A program made the position numbers and the translations under genes. From NCBI GenBank assembly GCA_003952965.2, contig CM025855.1, positions 30,465,938 to 30,529,937 on the forward strand: a DNA stretch of 64,000 bases, given 5' to 3'. This stretch comes from Morella rubra. Lineage: Eukaryota; Streptophyta; Magnoliopsida; Fagales; Myricaceae. Each line of letters begins with the position of its first letter. Within the stretch, counting starts at the first letter, position 1. Of the stretch, positions 34,594-47,100 are shown one piece after another. The notes beneath the pieces were generated by a model. The model ran no database searches. It saw only the letters and a list, made by a program, of their open reading frames with translations, and was not told where the DNA came from.

Positions 34594-37500
34594 TCAGACA
34601 GTCCATGAACTTGATCTTCTGAGCAGGGGCTTCATCTGTTTGTCTTCCTCGAGTGATATCATACCCAAATGAGACGGATCTTCAAGCATCATTTTGGCAA
34701 CCAAGTAACCAGCAATGGACCAGGTTTGGAATTTACGAGCCTGCTTCCCAATATATCGACCAAGTTTTCCGTCATAGTATTCAGGCCAATTGTCTTTTGG
34801 CAACCTGGTCTCAGCAAGTTCAATGGCACGTCTTGCAATCTGAGGGCGTCCGGTCTTGATACATGCCGCAGTGAGAAGCCATAAAAGCACTGTACACATT
34901 AGACAACTAAAACGTATCATATGGAGGAAAACCTCAATAGGAGAACACAATAAATTAAAAGGGGCCGGGAGGAGAAGTGTAAATGAGGCACTTAAATTTC
35001 CCTATCATGATCGTTCCAGAGAGTTAAACAATGTGGCTGGATTAAAAGCATAAGTAAAACTCATCAAAATGTACGTATGTGCAAAAACCAGTTTTGAAAA
35101 GCATAAATGAAAAAATCTAGTGATTCCCAAATCCATTGCCAATACTAAAGGAACTGATCTATGAAATAACTGACTATTTTCCACCCGTAGCTCAGTGGAA
35201 ACGCTGTTTTGTGAATTACAAACAATGTTAGGCCTAATGCGGTGGGGCTGAGGAAACTGCAGTCAGATGGTTTGAACGTTTTCCACTTCTTTGCCTTCAG
35301 ATATTTTGTGAGGGAAGAATCATGTCATTTCTTTTGAACTTTCCTGACAAAGATTCATGACTATGAAAAAAAGGTTTTAAGGCGCTGGGAGTTTTACTTG
35401 TATCAAATATAGTCTAGACTTTCACTAGCATCAAACATTGTCTGCTAATGTTGTTTGCTGTTAGTAGTTTGAGTCATTTCCTAAATGTGCGCAGAGAGAA
35501 TTAGAGTGAAAAAGCATACCTGGCCAAGATCCACCATTGTGGTAACTCCATCTCGTATTTTTTGGGTCGGATCCTGTTATAATCCGCCATTCATGGCTTT
35601 CTATTGCTGGATAGCATACCTTTAGTGGCATTACTCCAACCAACTCCTCCCATCGTGATTCTATAAGATCCATAATTGCAGTAGACTGTTCAGGGGTTGC
35701 CAATGATGATAGAATTGCAATGCAATTGCCCATGCAAAACCAACGAAAATCCATTCTTGCAGGACTGACATTTCCAATGAAGTAACCACCACGGGTTGGC
35801 ATAAAATCAAAAATCCATTCTGGAAGAGAATCAGGTATTACATTAAATTTGTTGACCGCTGTGTGAGAGTATTCTTCTGTTTTATATCGGTATATATCAT
35901 TGAGCTGCTTCATGTCCAGCCAAAAGTAACTTCTCATGTGGAAGCTTAAGGCATGAAGTCGCTTAACTATTCGTTCGACAACCTCCTTCCCTTCATCATC
36001 TTGCTTAAGTAAAAGCAAAGCACACCTTAATGCCATGAAGAAAAGTGCTTGAATTTCGATAGGATACCCATAAACACCCTGGATAAATAAACATAATCAA
36101 TACTTGTACAAAAGCAATAACGGAGTTGACAGATAGGAGATGGAACGGTTACTAACACATGTCAGTCCAAGAGAATGTGGAACCAATATATACTAACAAA
36201 ACATCAAGAGAACCTGAAAGAAAAGTTTGTGTATGATGGCAATTACCAGAAATTTTGCTACGACATGGTTGGTCCATTCTATTTTCTCTGAATGAAAAAA
36301 CTGCTGTTGTTGTCTGTACCGCAGATAAAATTATTCAAATCCTAGACACTCAAACTCATGAAAGCCATAAGTCCCACAGCATGGGGGTTGGCTACTCGAA
36401 TTCTTTTTCACCTTTTATGAGATGAAAACCCTAAAATAATCACTACAGATTGGGGTGTGTACGGTAAGAAACTTATCCAGCCACATATGCCTTAACTTGG
36501 CCCTCATGTGTGCACCATCACGCTCAACAGTAAGATGACTATCGTTGCTCAACTTGAATTATGCACAAGAAGGTGCTTGGAAGAAATAAAAAAGGTGGAT
36601 TTGGAGCAGATTTTGTAAGATTCAAAGTTCCCTTTTCTTTGGCAATGAAATAGACCATAGAGAGGGGTAATGGGTTCTAGGCAATTCATTTAACGCACTA
36701 CAGGGTAAAGATAAGCACTAACAGACTGAGATAACAGTGCCATACTGCAGTCTTCTTTGCTCTTTCATGGAATTCACAACGTGAAGCCAAGGATCATGAG
36801 GGTAAAGATAAGCACTAACAGACTGAGATAACAGAGCCATACTGCAGTCTTCTTTGCTCTTTCATGGAATTCACAATGTGAAGCCAAGGATCATGATGTT
36901 GTTCCCAAATAAAAGTTCAAGACTTTGGGGGATTTCCATGACAAGTAAGAAAATTATACTAGTTTGAAATGCTTCATTTCTGGTCTTCCAATATTGTTGA
37001 AGGGCATAAACAAAAATGTTAAGAACTCACCATTCTACGATCAATCATACAGCATCCATCAGCACAGAGAAGAGTCGGGAAAGTGTCAAACCCCTCTGAG
37101 AGACATAAACTCAGAATTAGGCGCATACCCTTCTGGCATTCAGGCAATTCAGCTAAGGAAGTGTCTCCTGTGGATTTTGTGTATGCCCGAAGCAATATGA
37201 TCCACCAAAATCCAGAATCAACTGGAGCAACTCTTCCAATCGCACTCTCACCAAAATCTGCAATTAAAGTCTCAGTGTTCCTGACTGGATCATGCAGTAC
37301 TTTGAAACTCGCAGGCATTACTCCTTCTCCTAGATGGAACCTATCAATCTTTTTCTCCCATGACTGAAGGCGAAGAGTCTTCAAAAGAAAATTTTTCACT
37401 ATCTCGGGTTCCCCATTCATCAGAAAAGCCAATGCACTTGGGACAAAGTCTCTCACAAACACCTAAACAGATAAAGAAAGTTATGACCTACATTTACCAC

Positions 37501-38878
37501 TCTTCATCTCTTAAAACTGTGTGGATATTCATGAATTCAAAAGATCAAAAGTCAAAGAAGTATGCATCAAAGAGAATTGTAGATGGAAGAAGGATTCCAT
37601 CGACCAAATAAATTTGGTAGTGTTTGCAAACCCAAAATATTGGAAAATTTTTGCCCCATCCTAAATTTTTGAATGCATACATAACTACTCAAAATTTCGA
37701 TTAAGAAAATAATAAAAAAAAAATTTCGAAATCACCTCTTTCTCCCTATCAAATCACCCCTTTTTTTGCAATAAACATAAAAAATTGACTCAATCCTCCT
37801 ATAAAATTCTACTTCTTCTCAAAATCCAATAAAACTCTAATGAATCTCAATCAAAACATTCCAAAAAATCTTGGTTTGGAAACACTATATTTAAGTGCAT
37901 TATTCGTGAACACATTGGACTCAAATCTCCAAGTCAGCACATGATTAATGCACTTCCACAAACGACATAATCCCTATGCATTCACGATTCTGATAGTCCA
38001 TCACTAGGTCAGCATGCCTTATGACCAATGACATTCATATGGAGAATATTGTAATCATATGAAAACATAAAAATCCTTGAATGCCTGTCAAAAAGACAGA
38101 GGAGCTGGATATAACATAAGGGCTCATTAAATATTTGCATATGTAGAAGCATCAGGTACCAAGACTCTAGGTGATGAATCATGAAGCATCACGTTTTTAT
38201 TGCAATCACATGCATAAGCATCCATGTACCTGTCGTTATGAGTGTAGGTGCGATCTGGTCTCCCATGGATAATATATTACCAAATCATCCAACCAAAACT
38301 AGGCATGTAAAAGAAACAAGGTGTGGTAATCAATCCTTAATTTCTCCCTCACTTTCACAAGTAGCACTACTACGTGGCTTCAAGCATCAAGTTGGTAACA
38401 AGTAGCATCACTCGTGAATTTATCTAAAAATGGCTAAAAAGGAATACGGAATTTTTACCTGATCATAGTTAAGCTTTTCCTCAGAATTATCCAATGCAGC
38501 AATTGTCCCAACTGGTTGGCCACGGAAATGCACCAACGACCCCCTCAGAGCTTCCCAAGCTTCTGCAACCATTGGATGTGGCTCAAAGCCAATGTGAGAC
38601 CTAGGAGTACTAAAACCTGACCTCCTACCGGGCGAAACGGAATATTCAAGATGGTCAATTATTCTGGAAGAGTACTCAGCAGTTCTAGATGCGGGCTGCG
38701 GGGACAACCCCATGGTTAATTCATGGAGCGACCTTTCATCATATGATCTTTGTCTCTCCATATTCAGAGGCCTTGGCCTCTCTAACAATTTTGAGAAATC
38801 ACATTCTTCAATTCCAAGACAGAAGGTATCAGCTCTTATACTTCCATTCTGAGAAAGGTCCACATCGGTAGTAGACAT
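34594..38878 (-). CDS. CINV: Alkaline/neutral invertase (GH100)
   Basis: This enzyme hydrolyses sucrose to glucose and fructose at neutral to alkaline pH and feeds hexoses to cytosolic metabolism. Four exons, 38459-38878, 37031-37462, 35520-36078 and 34594-34889, join in phase to 568 aa. The first 90 residues are a variable Ser-rich N terminus ([20 protein letters not shown]) without a clear transit peptide, which fits the cytosolic CINV (beta) clade. The GH100 core follows: [126 protein letters not shown] and [13 protein letters not shown]. No break is seen. The ATG at 38878 opens [14 protein letters not shown] 97-bp tandem duplication lies in the intron between exons 2 and 3. Confidence 0.95.
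36703..36896. repeat. 97-bp tandem duplication in an invertase intron
   Basis: GGGTAAAGATAAGCACTAAC begins at 36703 and again at 36800. The two 97-bp copies differ at only about two visible positions (GTGCC/GAGCC and AACGTG/AATGTG), so the event is recent. It falls in the intron between 36079 and 37030. Confidence 0.95.
37618..37887. mobile_element. MITE with ~15-bp terminal inverted repeats, in an invertase intron
   Basis: The left end TAGTGTTTGCAAACC (37618-37632) is matched by the reverse complement of the right end, TAGTGTTTCCAAACC (37873-37887), at 14 of 15 positions. The 270-bp AT-rich interior has no coding frame. A TA sequence at both borders could be a 2-bp target duplication. The interior resembles DNA near 41.08-41.25 kb. 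It lies in the first intron of the invertase gene. Confidence 0.7.
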
Positions 38879-41763
38879 TTCCAAAGATCTAAAATGCGAA
38901 TTGCTGGAGGCACTACGGTGAGTCTATCGCGGCCTGCGTTTAATTAGCATAAAGTTAGTTCAATCAATTCAGCGATGACCAATAAATGGCAATCGTCACT
39001 TGGAAGAACTAAGCACTTTTAAGTGGTTATACTAAAGCAACAGATAAAAGACCACTAATCTCCTGTTTCAATGGAAAAATTAAAGAATCCTATACATTTG
39101 CCTTGAATCACCACTCCATTAGTGAACAAAAAATACGTATGGACCTCTAAAAGCCTGTCGCGAGCATATGTATCAGTTTGGGTGGGTTTTCTCTTCCTGC
39201 GGAAACCAAAGAAAATAGGAACAAAAGATTCAATTACCACATTATATTTTTCTCGGTGACCAGACAATGGCTAGAGCGAATACATCCTATTGTACATGCA
39301 GCCAGAAAACAAACCATTGAAACAACTGTTCGAAGGTTCATATCTTTGAACCCTTTCAGAGCAACTAGAAAGACGGGAAGAAAAATATGATCTTACGACA
39401 ACCAGACGAGCTCCAGTTTCTGCCAATTCAAACAGAAACAAAAACAGGGTAAAAGAAATTGTGCATGTCCAATCGGATTGCAGATTAAATCTTCCACTGA
39501 TGACGTTAACGTCTCGCAACAAAAGGATCACAGAACCAACCTCAGAATCAGTCACTCAAACCAGAACACCTCCGAGGATAAAAAAAGCGAAAAGAAACTG
39601 CCTCGTCTCTTAGAGTATTGCTAGCCTCGTGAAATGTTTGTCTCGTACTACAACCGGTGGGACCAGTTTTGAGGACAAAACAAATCACATTATATATCAT
39701 AGTCTGGTAGATAAGTGACCTGCAGGTAGGGCTAGTGCCTGAGCATTTTCATTCATCACAGCGAGCGACTTCAGTCGGAGAGAGAGCGAGATCATGGGGG
39801 GACGAACAAATCTGTGCGACACTAGACAGTGACGTTTGCGAGCGTAATTGCTGTGTGTGAGCTGTGACACAGTCCACAGCGTGCCTTGGGACTTGGGCCC
39901 AAAGAACAAGCAAGTGGATCGTCAGGGGACGATAATAATAATGCAGGGTGTTTTTGCAGGGGAATACGTCTTTTTCTGCACGTGTACGGCAAAGCCGATC
40001 CCAAAGATGCCTTGGTGCACGAGATATTCGCTCCTTTCGGCCCGCGTGAGTCCATCTGGCAAACGACTTGTAATATACATTGTTCCTTTTTTTTTTTTTT
40101 TTACTTGGACTTGTTGCAAAATTGATTCTTAACATTTAAATTTGATTAATTTTGTTTTAGGACTAAAAAGGTACTGAAAATATATAGTATGTCCATCCTA
40201 ATCCATCAAATATCCTATTGTGTATAATTAAAAATGCCATTAATAAATCTCAAGGGTTGTCTAATACTTAAGGTTTTAACCTTAATAATTTGCTCCTTCT
40301 AAGATTTTAAGTTCAAAATTTAATAAGTATTATCAATCCTTTAAAGTGATCCCAAAGTGTTTGACACAATAATTGTTTGATAGAACGGGAATATTACATA
40401 AGTCTCGAGATTAGTCTAGATACGCGTAAGTTGGTACAGACACTTAGTTACGAAAAAAACCATTAATACAATCATTTTCATCTAGTCTATATAGATAACA
40501 TTAGAATAATTATTAGTATAATGTTCTAGTTGTTTTTTATTTATTTATTTTGGGTTTGCACCATTTAAATTTCGATATATTTATCTTCAAATAATAATAA
40601 AGTAATTGATTTTGATAGTTGCCAATTTGTCTCTCGCTATCGTCTTTACCAGATCCATGATCACCGCTACCGTCACCACGCCAACCTAACTCTTCTACCG
40701 TCCTCCCAAATGCACGCCCATTTCATATTTGAAGTATATTATTCTATTAATTCAGATGTATATTGTCCAATAGGTTTTTTTAACATGTTAAGTAAACTAA
40801 CGTGCTACAAGATTCCTTTGACGCTAATGAGTCAAGTGATACGTATATATTATAGTCTCCCAATTAAGCCACTTATATTTATTCACAAAACACACTGAAC
40901 AATTTCATTTGTTGGTAGGTTCTTTCGAAATAAATATACATTAATTCGGAGTTTTCTAGGCAGTTGTAATACGCGTCTAACTAGAAGCGTTTGTAAAATT
41001 ACAATTTTAAAATGGTTAAGAAGTTTTAGATGCAAACATGAATTTTGTTACAAAATTTTAAGAGGCCCACAAAAATGATAATAAAAAATTTCAAAATCCT
41101 TTCTTTTTCTTAATCAAATAATCTTTTTATATCGTAATAAACACAAAAAAATTCATTCAAATAATTTATTTCTCATATTTTTCACAAATTCTTATAAAAT
41201 TATACTTTTTTCATACATTCTTACAAAAACTCAATAAAATTTCAATCTCTCAATTTTCACAATATTAATATTATATTAATTAGAGTTTGCAAACCATTAA
41301 TAAAATGAACATTAAAAATATCAAAAAATCATACACAAACACGGTAACTTTTATACAAACTTCAATAATTTTTCACATAAATTCCAATAACATTTAAAAA
41401 AAAATTTCAAAAAATTTTATTTTTTATACTTTTTTCCGAATTTCAATACTTTTTTATTAAAAAATTACAATCAAATTATTTCTTTACCACTTTTTACATA
41501 CTCTAATAAAAATTAAATATCTTTTATTTTCTCTTAGAGATAAAAAAGCCACCGTGTTAATCTGCACAAAAAACGGAAAAAAAAAAAACGTGACTGGGTA
41601 TCGACGGAGCCCGTTTCGAGTCTGGCCTTGCGCCGAGTAAAGCAATAAACTTTCCGTTGCACGAGCTAAAACCCTACTAGGAAGTGGGAACTCCTAAAAC
41701 CCTTTGTCTGAAAACGAAAATCACATTCCATATACCTCGCTCTTCCAGGGACATTTTTCAACA
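38879..41763. other. Divergent region between invertase and URB2
   Basis: The invertase (-) and URB2 (+) genes diverge here. DNA up to about 39.7 kb probably holds the invertase 5' leader, perhaps with a non-coding first exon, and its promoter. From 40.1 to 41.55 kb the sequence is AT-rich, with repeat debris related to the invertase-intron MITE. TAGAGTTTGCAAACC at 41281 is close to that element's left end. The last 200 bp are the URB2 promoter and leader. Confidence 0.45.
41030..41545. mobile_element. Degenerate MITE-family copies
   Basis: About 41075-41255 can be lined up with the interior of the 37.6-kb element; shared order includes AATAATAAAAAATTTC-like, CTCTTTCTCC/CTTTCTTTTTC, AATAAACA(T/C)AAAAAA and TATAAAATT(C/A)TACTT. 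A second terminus-like TAGAGTTTGCAAACC starts at 41281. About 41455-41540 resembles 300-385 at the left of the window (both carry ATCAAATTATTTCT). Borders and copy number are uncertain by eye. Confidence 0.45.
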
Positions 41764-44119
41764 ATGGCTGATTCAGAAGCCAAATCTAAGGAGGGTCGTG
41801 CTAAGAAAATCAAAAAGAGAAAGCTAAGAAGTCCCGAAGTAACCGAAAGGCCTTCCAAAACGCTCCGTGTCGAGCTCTCAGAGAATCAGAGAGAACAAAC
41901 AGAGGTGGAGCGCGTTGAAAACTTGGAACAGAGCGAGCCAAATCAGGACATCCTTGAACAAACATGGAGGAACTTGCAGTTGATTTTATCGATACAGAAC
42001 AAAGAGCTCGATCTTCAGAAGTTAGTCCCTTTCTCTTTCTGCCTCTCTTTCTTTTCAGTTGTTGCAGTCTGTTTGGTTTCCGGGAAAGTACGGGGAAAAG
42101 AAAGTAACTTGGAACTCAGTGTCACTTTTTTTGTTTGTAAAAGAGTAACTTCGTAACCAATTTTGAGGATTCCATTTGTTTTCATCACCTTTATACACTT
42201 GTTAATCACCGAAAGGGTAATTAAGTTTTCCTGTAACAAATTAGGTAATTTCAATGCAGGAAAGTAGAATTAGCTTTCAATTTTGTGAAAATGAGGCTCG
42301 CGGAAGGAGGCACCGGTGCTGATCAAGATTGTGAAACAGTGAAATTACCGCGAGTGGTTGTTTTCCTCAATGATTGGACTCAGTCATTGTTGATTTCTTC
42401 CGAAAAGAAAATGAAAGGGGAGGGGGAGAAACCTCCAGCTGAAGTTACTGAGACATGTTTGGATTTTAGGTGCTGGGAGATTTTCAAATTTTGCTTGGAG
42501 GAGTCGTTGAGACTGCAAGTTTCGTTGAATTTCTCACGGAACCTTTTACGTCTGATTTCTTATATTGCGAAAGATGCAGTCTCTGCAGTGAACAATGCAT
42601 GTTTGTGTTATGAAGCATCCTCCTTTATTGATGAAAGATTTAAACTATACAGTACTGTGATTGATTGTATTTCTTTGGTCTTCTCATCCCATGGTGGCTT
42701 GTCGAATGAGAATTTAGACTTGTGGATGTCAACTATTCATGCAGTGCTTGAGCTTGTCCACAAAATTTATGCCAAGAACCTTGATAGTGGAAATATGGGT
42801 GTTTTTTCCCTGAGGTTTTCATGCTTGGTGTTTGAACCATTTGCCAAGTTTTTAAGGGTCCACCCAACACGGAAAACAGGATTTCATGATCTTATAGATA
42901 AACTTCTTGAGCCGCTGATGCACTTGTTGGGTGTCTTGCAAAATCACATTGGTGGATGTAATTCACAATGGACAGAAAACTTACTGAAGCTAGTTGAAGA
43001 AGTCTTGTCTAATGGGTTGTTTCATCCTGTCCATATGGATGGATTTCTGAGCTTACATATTACAGGTAAGTATGACGCATCTTATGATGGAAAATCAAAA
43101 AACTCGAGAACAGCCATTAAGAGTTATCATAGACACTTATTTGATTATTTGGAGAGAACTTTGTCTGAAAACAGGGTACCTGTAATGGGTAGCATTGGAG
43201 AACTATTCCGCTTGGTTGTTGCTCGAGTAAAGTCACTAAAAAGATCCTCAGTGCTTTCTGCGGGTACCAAAGTGATCGGGAAAGAAGGAGCTTCAAGGCA
43301 CCTGGAGGATAACTTATTGGGCTTTTCATCTAAGATATCTTCTGCCAGTAGTAGTATACTTCTAGACAAGAGCTATTGCTTAAGTACTTTTAGTGCAGAC
43401 GCACGAAAGTCACTTTTTGATTTTTTTGTACAGATTATGGAGCCTCTTTTGCTCAAGATTAAAACCTATCTTCAAGTTAAGCTGGAAGTGGAATCTGAGT
43501 TGTTGGAGGTTCATGGCACACTGAAAGCTATTAATAGTTTACTTGCCAGCTTTACGCATGAAAGGGTTTATTTAAGAACAGAGGACACCTCTGACAGAGC
43601 TTGCCTTTATTTCTTGAAGGAGGTTTATGCCGTAGTTATTTCAGTGTCCACCAATTTGCTTTTGTCATCCAAGTATAATTTTGGTAACCATATGTCTGTT
43701 GACATGTTAACTTTATCAGCCAATGAGGTACTTGTTGCTGTAGGTTATCTTGTAGAAATTGAGTATGAGGTTATTGGGGATGACTTGGTAAGCTTGTGGC
43801 TTATGTTGTTTTCCTACTCGGCAATTGGCCTGTCTTTGGCGGGGATGTTGAATCAAAGCTTGTTATCTTCCAAGATAGAAGCCCTTGGATGCCAGTTAAT
43901 TAACCTATATAGTCAGCTTCGCCAGGTTAGTAGAACTTCATGATCACTACCTGATCATATTGTATTAATTTTTAATTTCCTATTCTTTAAATTGTGTCAT
44001 GCATGGTTTTTGTCATTCATGTGGGCATGCTGGTAACTTTTTTTCTCTCTGCAGTGTGAAAGTCATAGAGTATTGTGGGCCCTAATATTTTTTGTGTAAC
44101 GTAGCCACACAACAACCCC

Positions 44120-44150
<31 letters not shown>

Positions 44151-47100
44151 ATCAAACTATCCTGTCTTTTGTGTTCTGTTTCCCATTCTTCTTTCTGTAC
44201 CTAGAGAAATTCATTTCAACTCGTTTTTGTTCCGCATTGAGAGTTTTCATGCCTTGATCTTATACATTTGAATAATGTAGGTGAATAATTCTGTCTTCGC
44301 TCTGTGTAAAGCATTAAGGCTTGTAACATTACCAGATGAAGAAGGTGAAATAAATCATATGATGTTTATTGCTGATCTACCTTCTGAAGCATATGCAAGA
44401 TCAGTGGGAATGTTATTATCTTCCCAAGAGTTTAAATGTGCTGTTGGTAATGCCATTAAATCTATACCAAGGGCAAACAAGTGATGTATCAGGCAGTTAA
44501 CAGCAGATATATCAGAATCTCTGCAATGGATGAGACTCAATTCCTCAGTTTACGAGGGAAAAGAAGTTGGCAAACTGAAAAAAGGTAGTGTGCAAGGTTT
44601 TTATCCACAAGCAGAACTTTTGGGAAGGGGATTGTCTGAGTTGTATGCACTACTGCTAGATTCAGTGACTGTCACAATGGGTAACAGTAACCTCGTAGGA
44701 GTCTCTATCAAGAAACTGATATCAGTACTAAATCCTTGCATGAATAGCCTAGTTGCAATCCAGCCGGATAGTGTAAACAAGTTCCTTTGTTATGTCACTG
44801 GAAGAACTTTTGATGATGGTGTGGCTGGGAGTAAAGGTGATTTGCTGCAATTTGGATTTTCCACTTATTGGTCTTTGTGTTCTTCTTTCGGTTGTATTTG
44901 TCCTGCCAAAGCTTATATAGGCAAGCAATCAGCCTTATGTCTCCAGATTCATCAAGGAAGATGTCAGGAGTAATGGGTGATTCATTTATGGCATGCTCTG
45001 GAAAGGAATTGATGGAGAGGACTGACTGGGACGATAAAGGCTATTTTTCTTGGATTCTCCAGCCTTCAGCTTCTCTTCTTGTTGTTATACAGTCGGTTTC
45101 TGATGTTTATCCTCAGGACAGCAGTGGAGATTGCTCTCCTTTAATCTTTCTATTGCATTCTATGGCTCTTCAGAGGCTTGTTGATCTGAATAGGCAGATA
45201 AAGTCCCTTGAGTATTTGCTGCAGAGTAGTGACAATCTGGTATGGGATAAGTTGGTTGATAGTGCTGGCTTGTCACAGCATCGTAAAAGGAGTAGAAAGT
45301 GGGAAAGGCACATCTTAGTTTTGAGGCAAGAGGCGGCAGGTCTTACTGAGTTCATGATGCAGCATCTCCATTTGATGGGTAAAGATCAGTCGGTCTCTTA
45401 TGAGAATGCCACTTGTGTGGATATATCTGCCCTGGCTCGGCAGGAAACTGAGGAATGGGATTTCAGTATTTGCTCCGTGAACAATAAGTCATTGGCCACT
45501 TCTATTTGGTGGATTATTTGCCAAAACATTGATATTTGGTGTACTCATGCTGCTAAAAAGAAGTTAAAACTCTTTCTCTCACTTTTAATCCGCACTTCGC
45601 TTCCCTCCTTAACAAGCAGCTTTCTGAAGGGTGAAAAGCAGCCCGTCAATGGACCTTGCCAGCCAAAGAGAGTGACTATGCATCAAATCTCATCAGAACT
45701 TCTGAGGGACTCAATTTTTTATGAACAGAAAGTAAGACACCCCTCTTACTTGTGTAACAGACATTCACAATCTTGTGCACACTCTGTTATTGTGTGTATT
45801 ACACAGCTTTTCTTCTTTAACTTTTCCCTTCCTGCAATTATCCTAATTCTCCTTAAGTGTAGGTGGAGATTGTTACTTCATATTGCATTCATTCTATCTC
45901 TTGTATTAGTTTGTTCGCAGGTATTTTGCATCAAGATTTTGCCGTGTATTGGAGAAATCAGTGTCACTGTCATTAAGAGATTTTTCATCTGGCAGTGTCG
46001 ATTTGAATTCATCACCTTATTGGCCAGAGGTTCTTGCTGCACTTGACAAATCATCTGTAAATGCTTCCAGCATCAAGCATGTTACATGTGATTGTTTTTC
46101 AGATTCAAAACCAATGGTTCATTCATCTGATGTGCAACTGACCAAAATTTGCGAGGAACAAAAAGCATCACCTCCTGCCAGCATGGACTTTACAGCTTGT
46201 CAAAGTTTGCTTAATTTTTTGTGTTGGATGCCGAAAGGGTGTCTAAATGCTAGATCTCTGTTACTTTACACGACTTATATACTCAACATTGAGAGGTACA
46301 CTGTCTTCCCTGTGTCGTTTTATGTTATGATGGAGTGTGTGCTTACGCAGTGGTTCCTAGCTTAGATGGTGATAGTTGCCTTTAGGATATAAGCAGGTGG
46401 AAATAGAGCTTTTTCACTTCTGTCAGGGCAAGGCGTTGGTGGTACATGTTGAACTATTTGACTCTATTCAAAAATAGGTTATAGAATTAGGAATAACACT
46501 TGCTGAGAAGAAATAGAAGAAAAATTCAAACAACCGTTACCCCGTGAAAATAGAACTTTTTCACCTGTGTCGAGGCAAGGCGTTAGTGGTACACGTTGAA
46601 CTCCTTGACTCTATTCAAAAATAGGTGATAGAAATAGCTTTGCTGCCTGTGCCCTCTCCACTTTTTTCGTGGGCATGTTTATTGATCTGTTATCTTGTAG
46701 CATATTTTGAACATTTTTCCGAAGTGTTCATGTAGGATTCTCTTGTGATATTATATTATAGACCTTAGCTTTGCTGTATCTCTGGAGGAGAGTCTTTTTG
46801 AGAGTTGATTTCAGAGGTTTTCTTAATAAGACTGGGCCTACATGTTTCAGGCTTGTTGTTGGTGGCTTGTTGGAATGTCAGAATATCTTGTGCTTGCATA
46901 GTCAGCACAGGCTTTTTCGATTGTTTGCTTCTTGCCGGAAGGCCTTGAAATATGTAATTATGGCAGCTTCTGAGAAGATGACAGAAACTAGCCAATCTAC
47001 TTTTGGTCCAATATTCCCTGAGGATTCATTTTCTGCTTTATGGCTTTTCAAGTCAGTATCTCTGGTGGTTGAGCTTCAACAAGCTGTGTCAGAAGATAGC

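Noticed and set aside
34560-34600. TTAGCTCAGTGGGCGACAGG looked like a tRNA D-arm
   Set aside because: No acceptor stem, anticodon arm or T-arm follows, and it merges into the invertase stop region.
39886-40060. Open frame with a stretch LFLHVYGKADPKD and HEIFAPFG, faintly like an RNA-recognition motif
   Set aside because: Only the two short strings look RRM-like; the rest lacks RNP1 and RNP2, and no exons continue it. It overlaps the likely invertase promoter.
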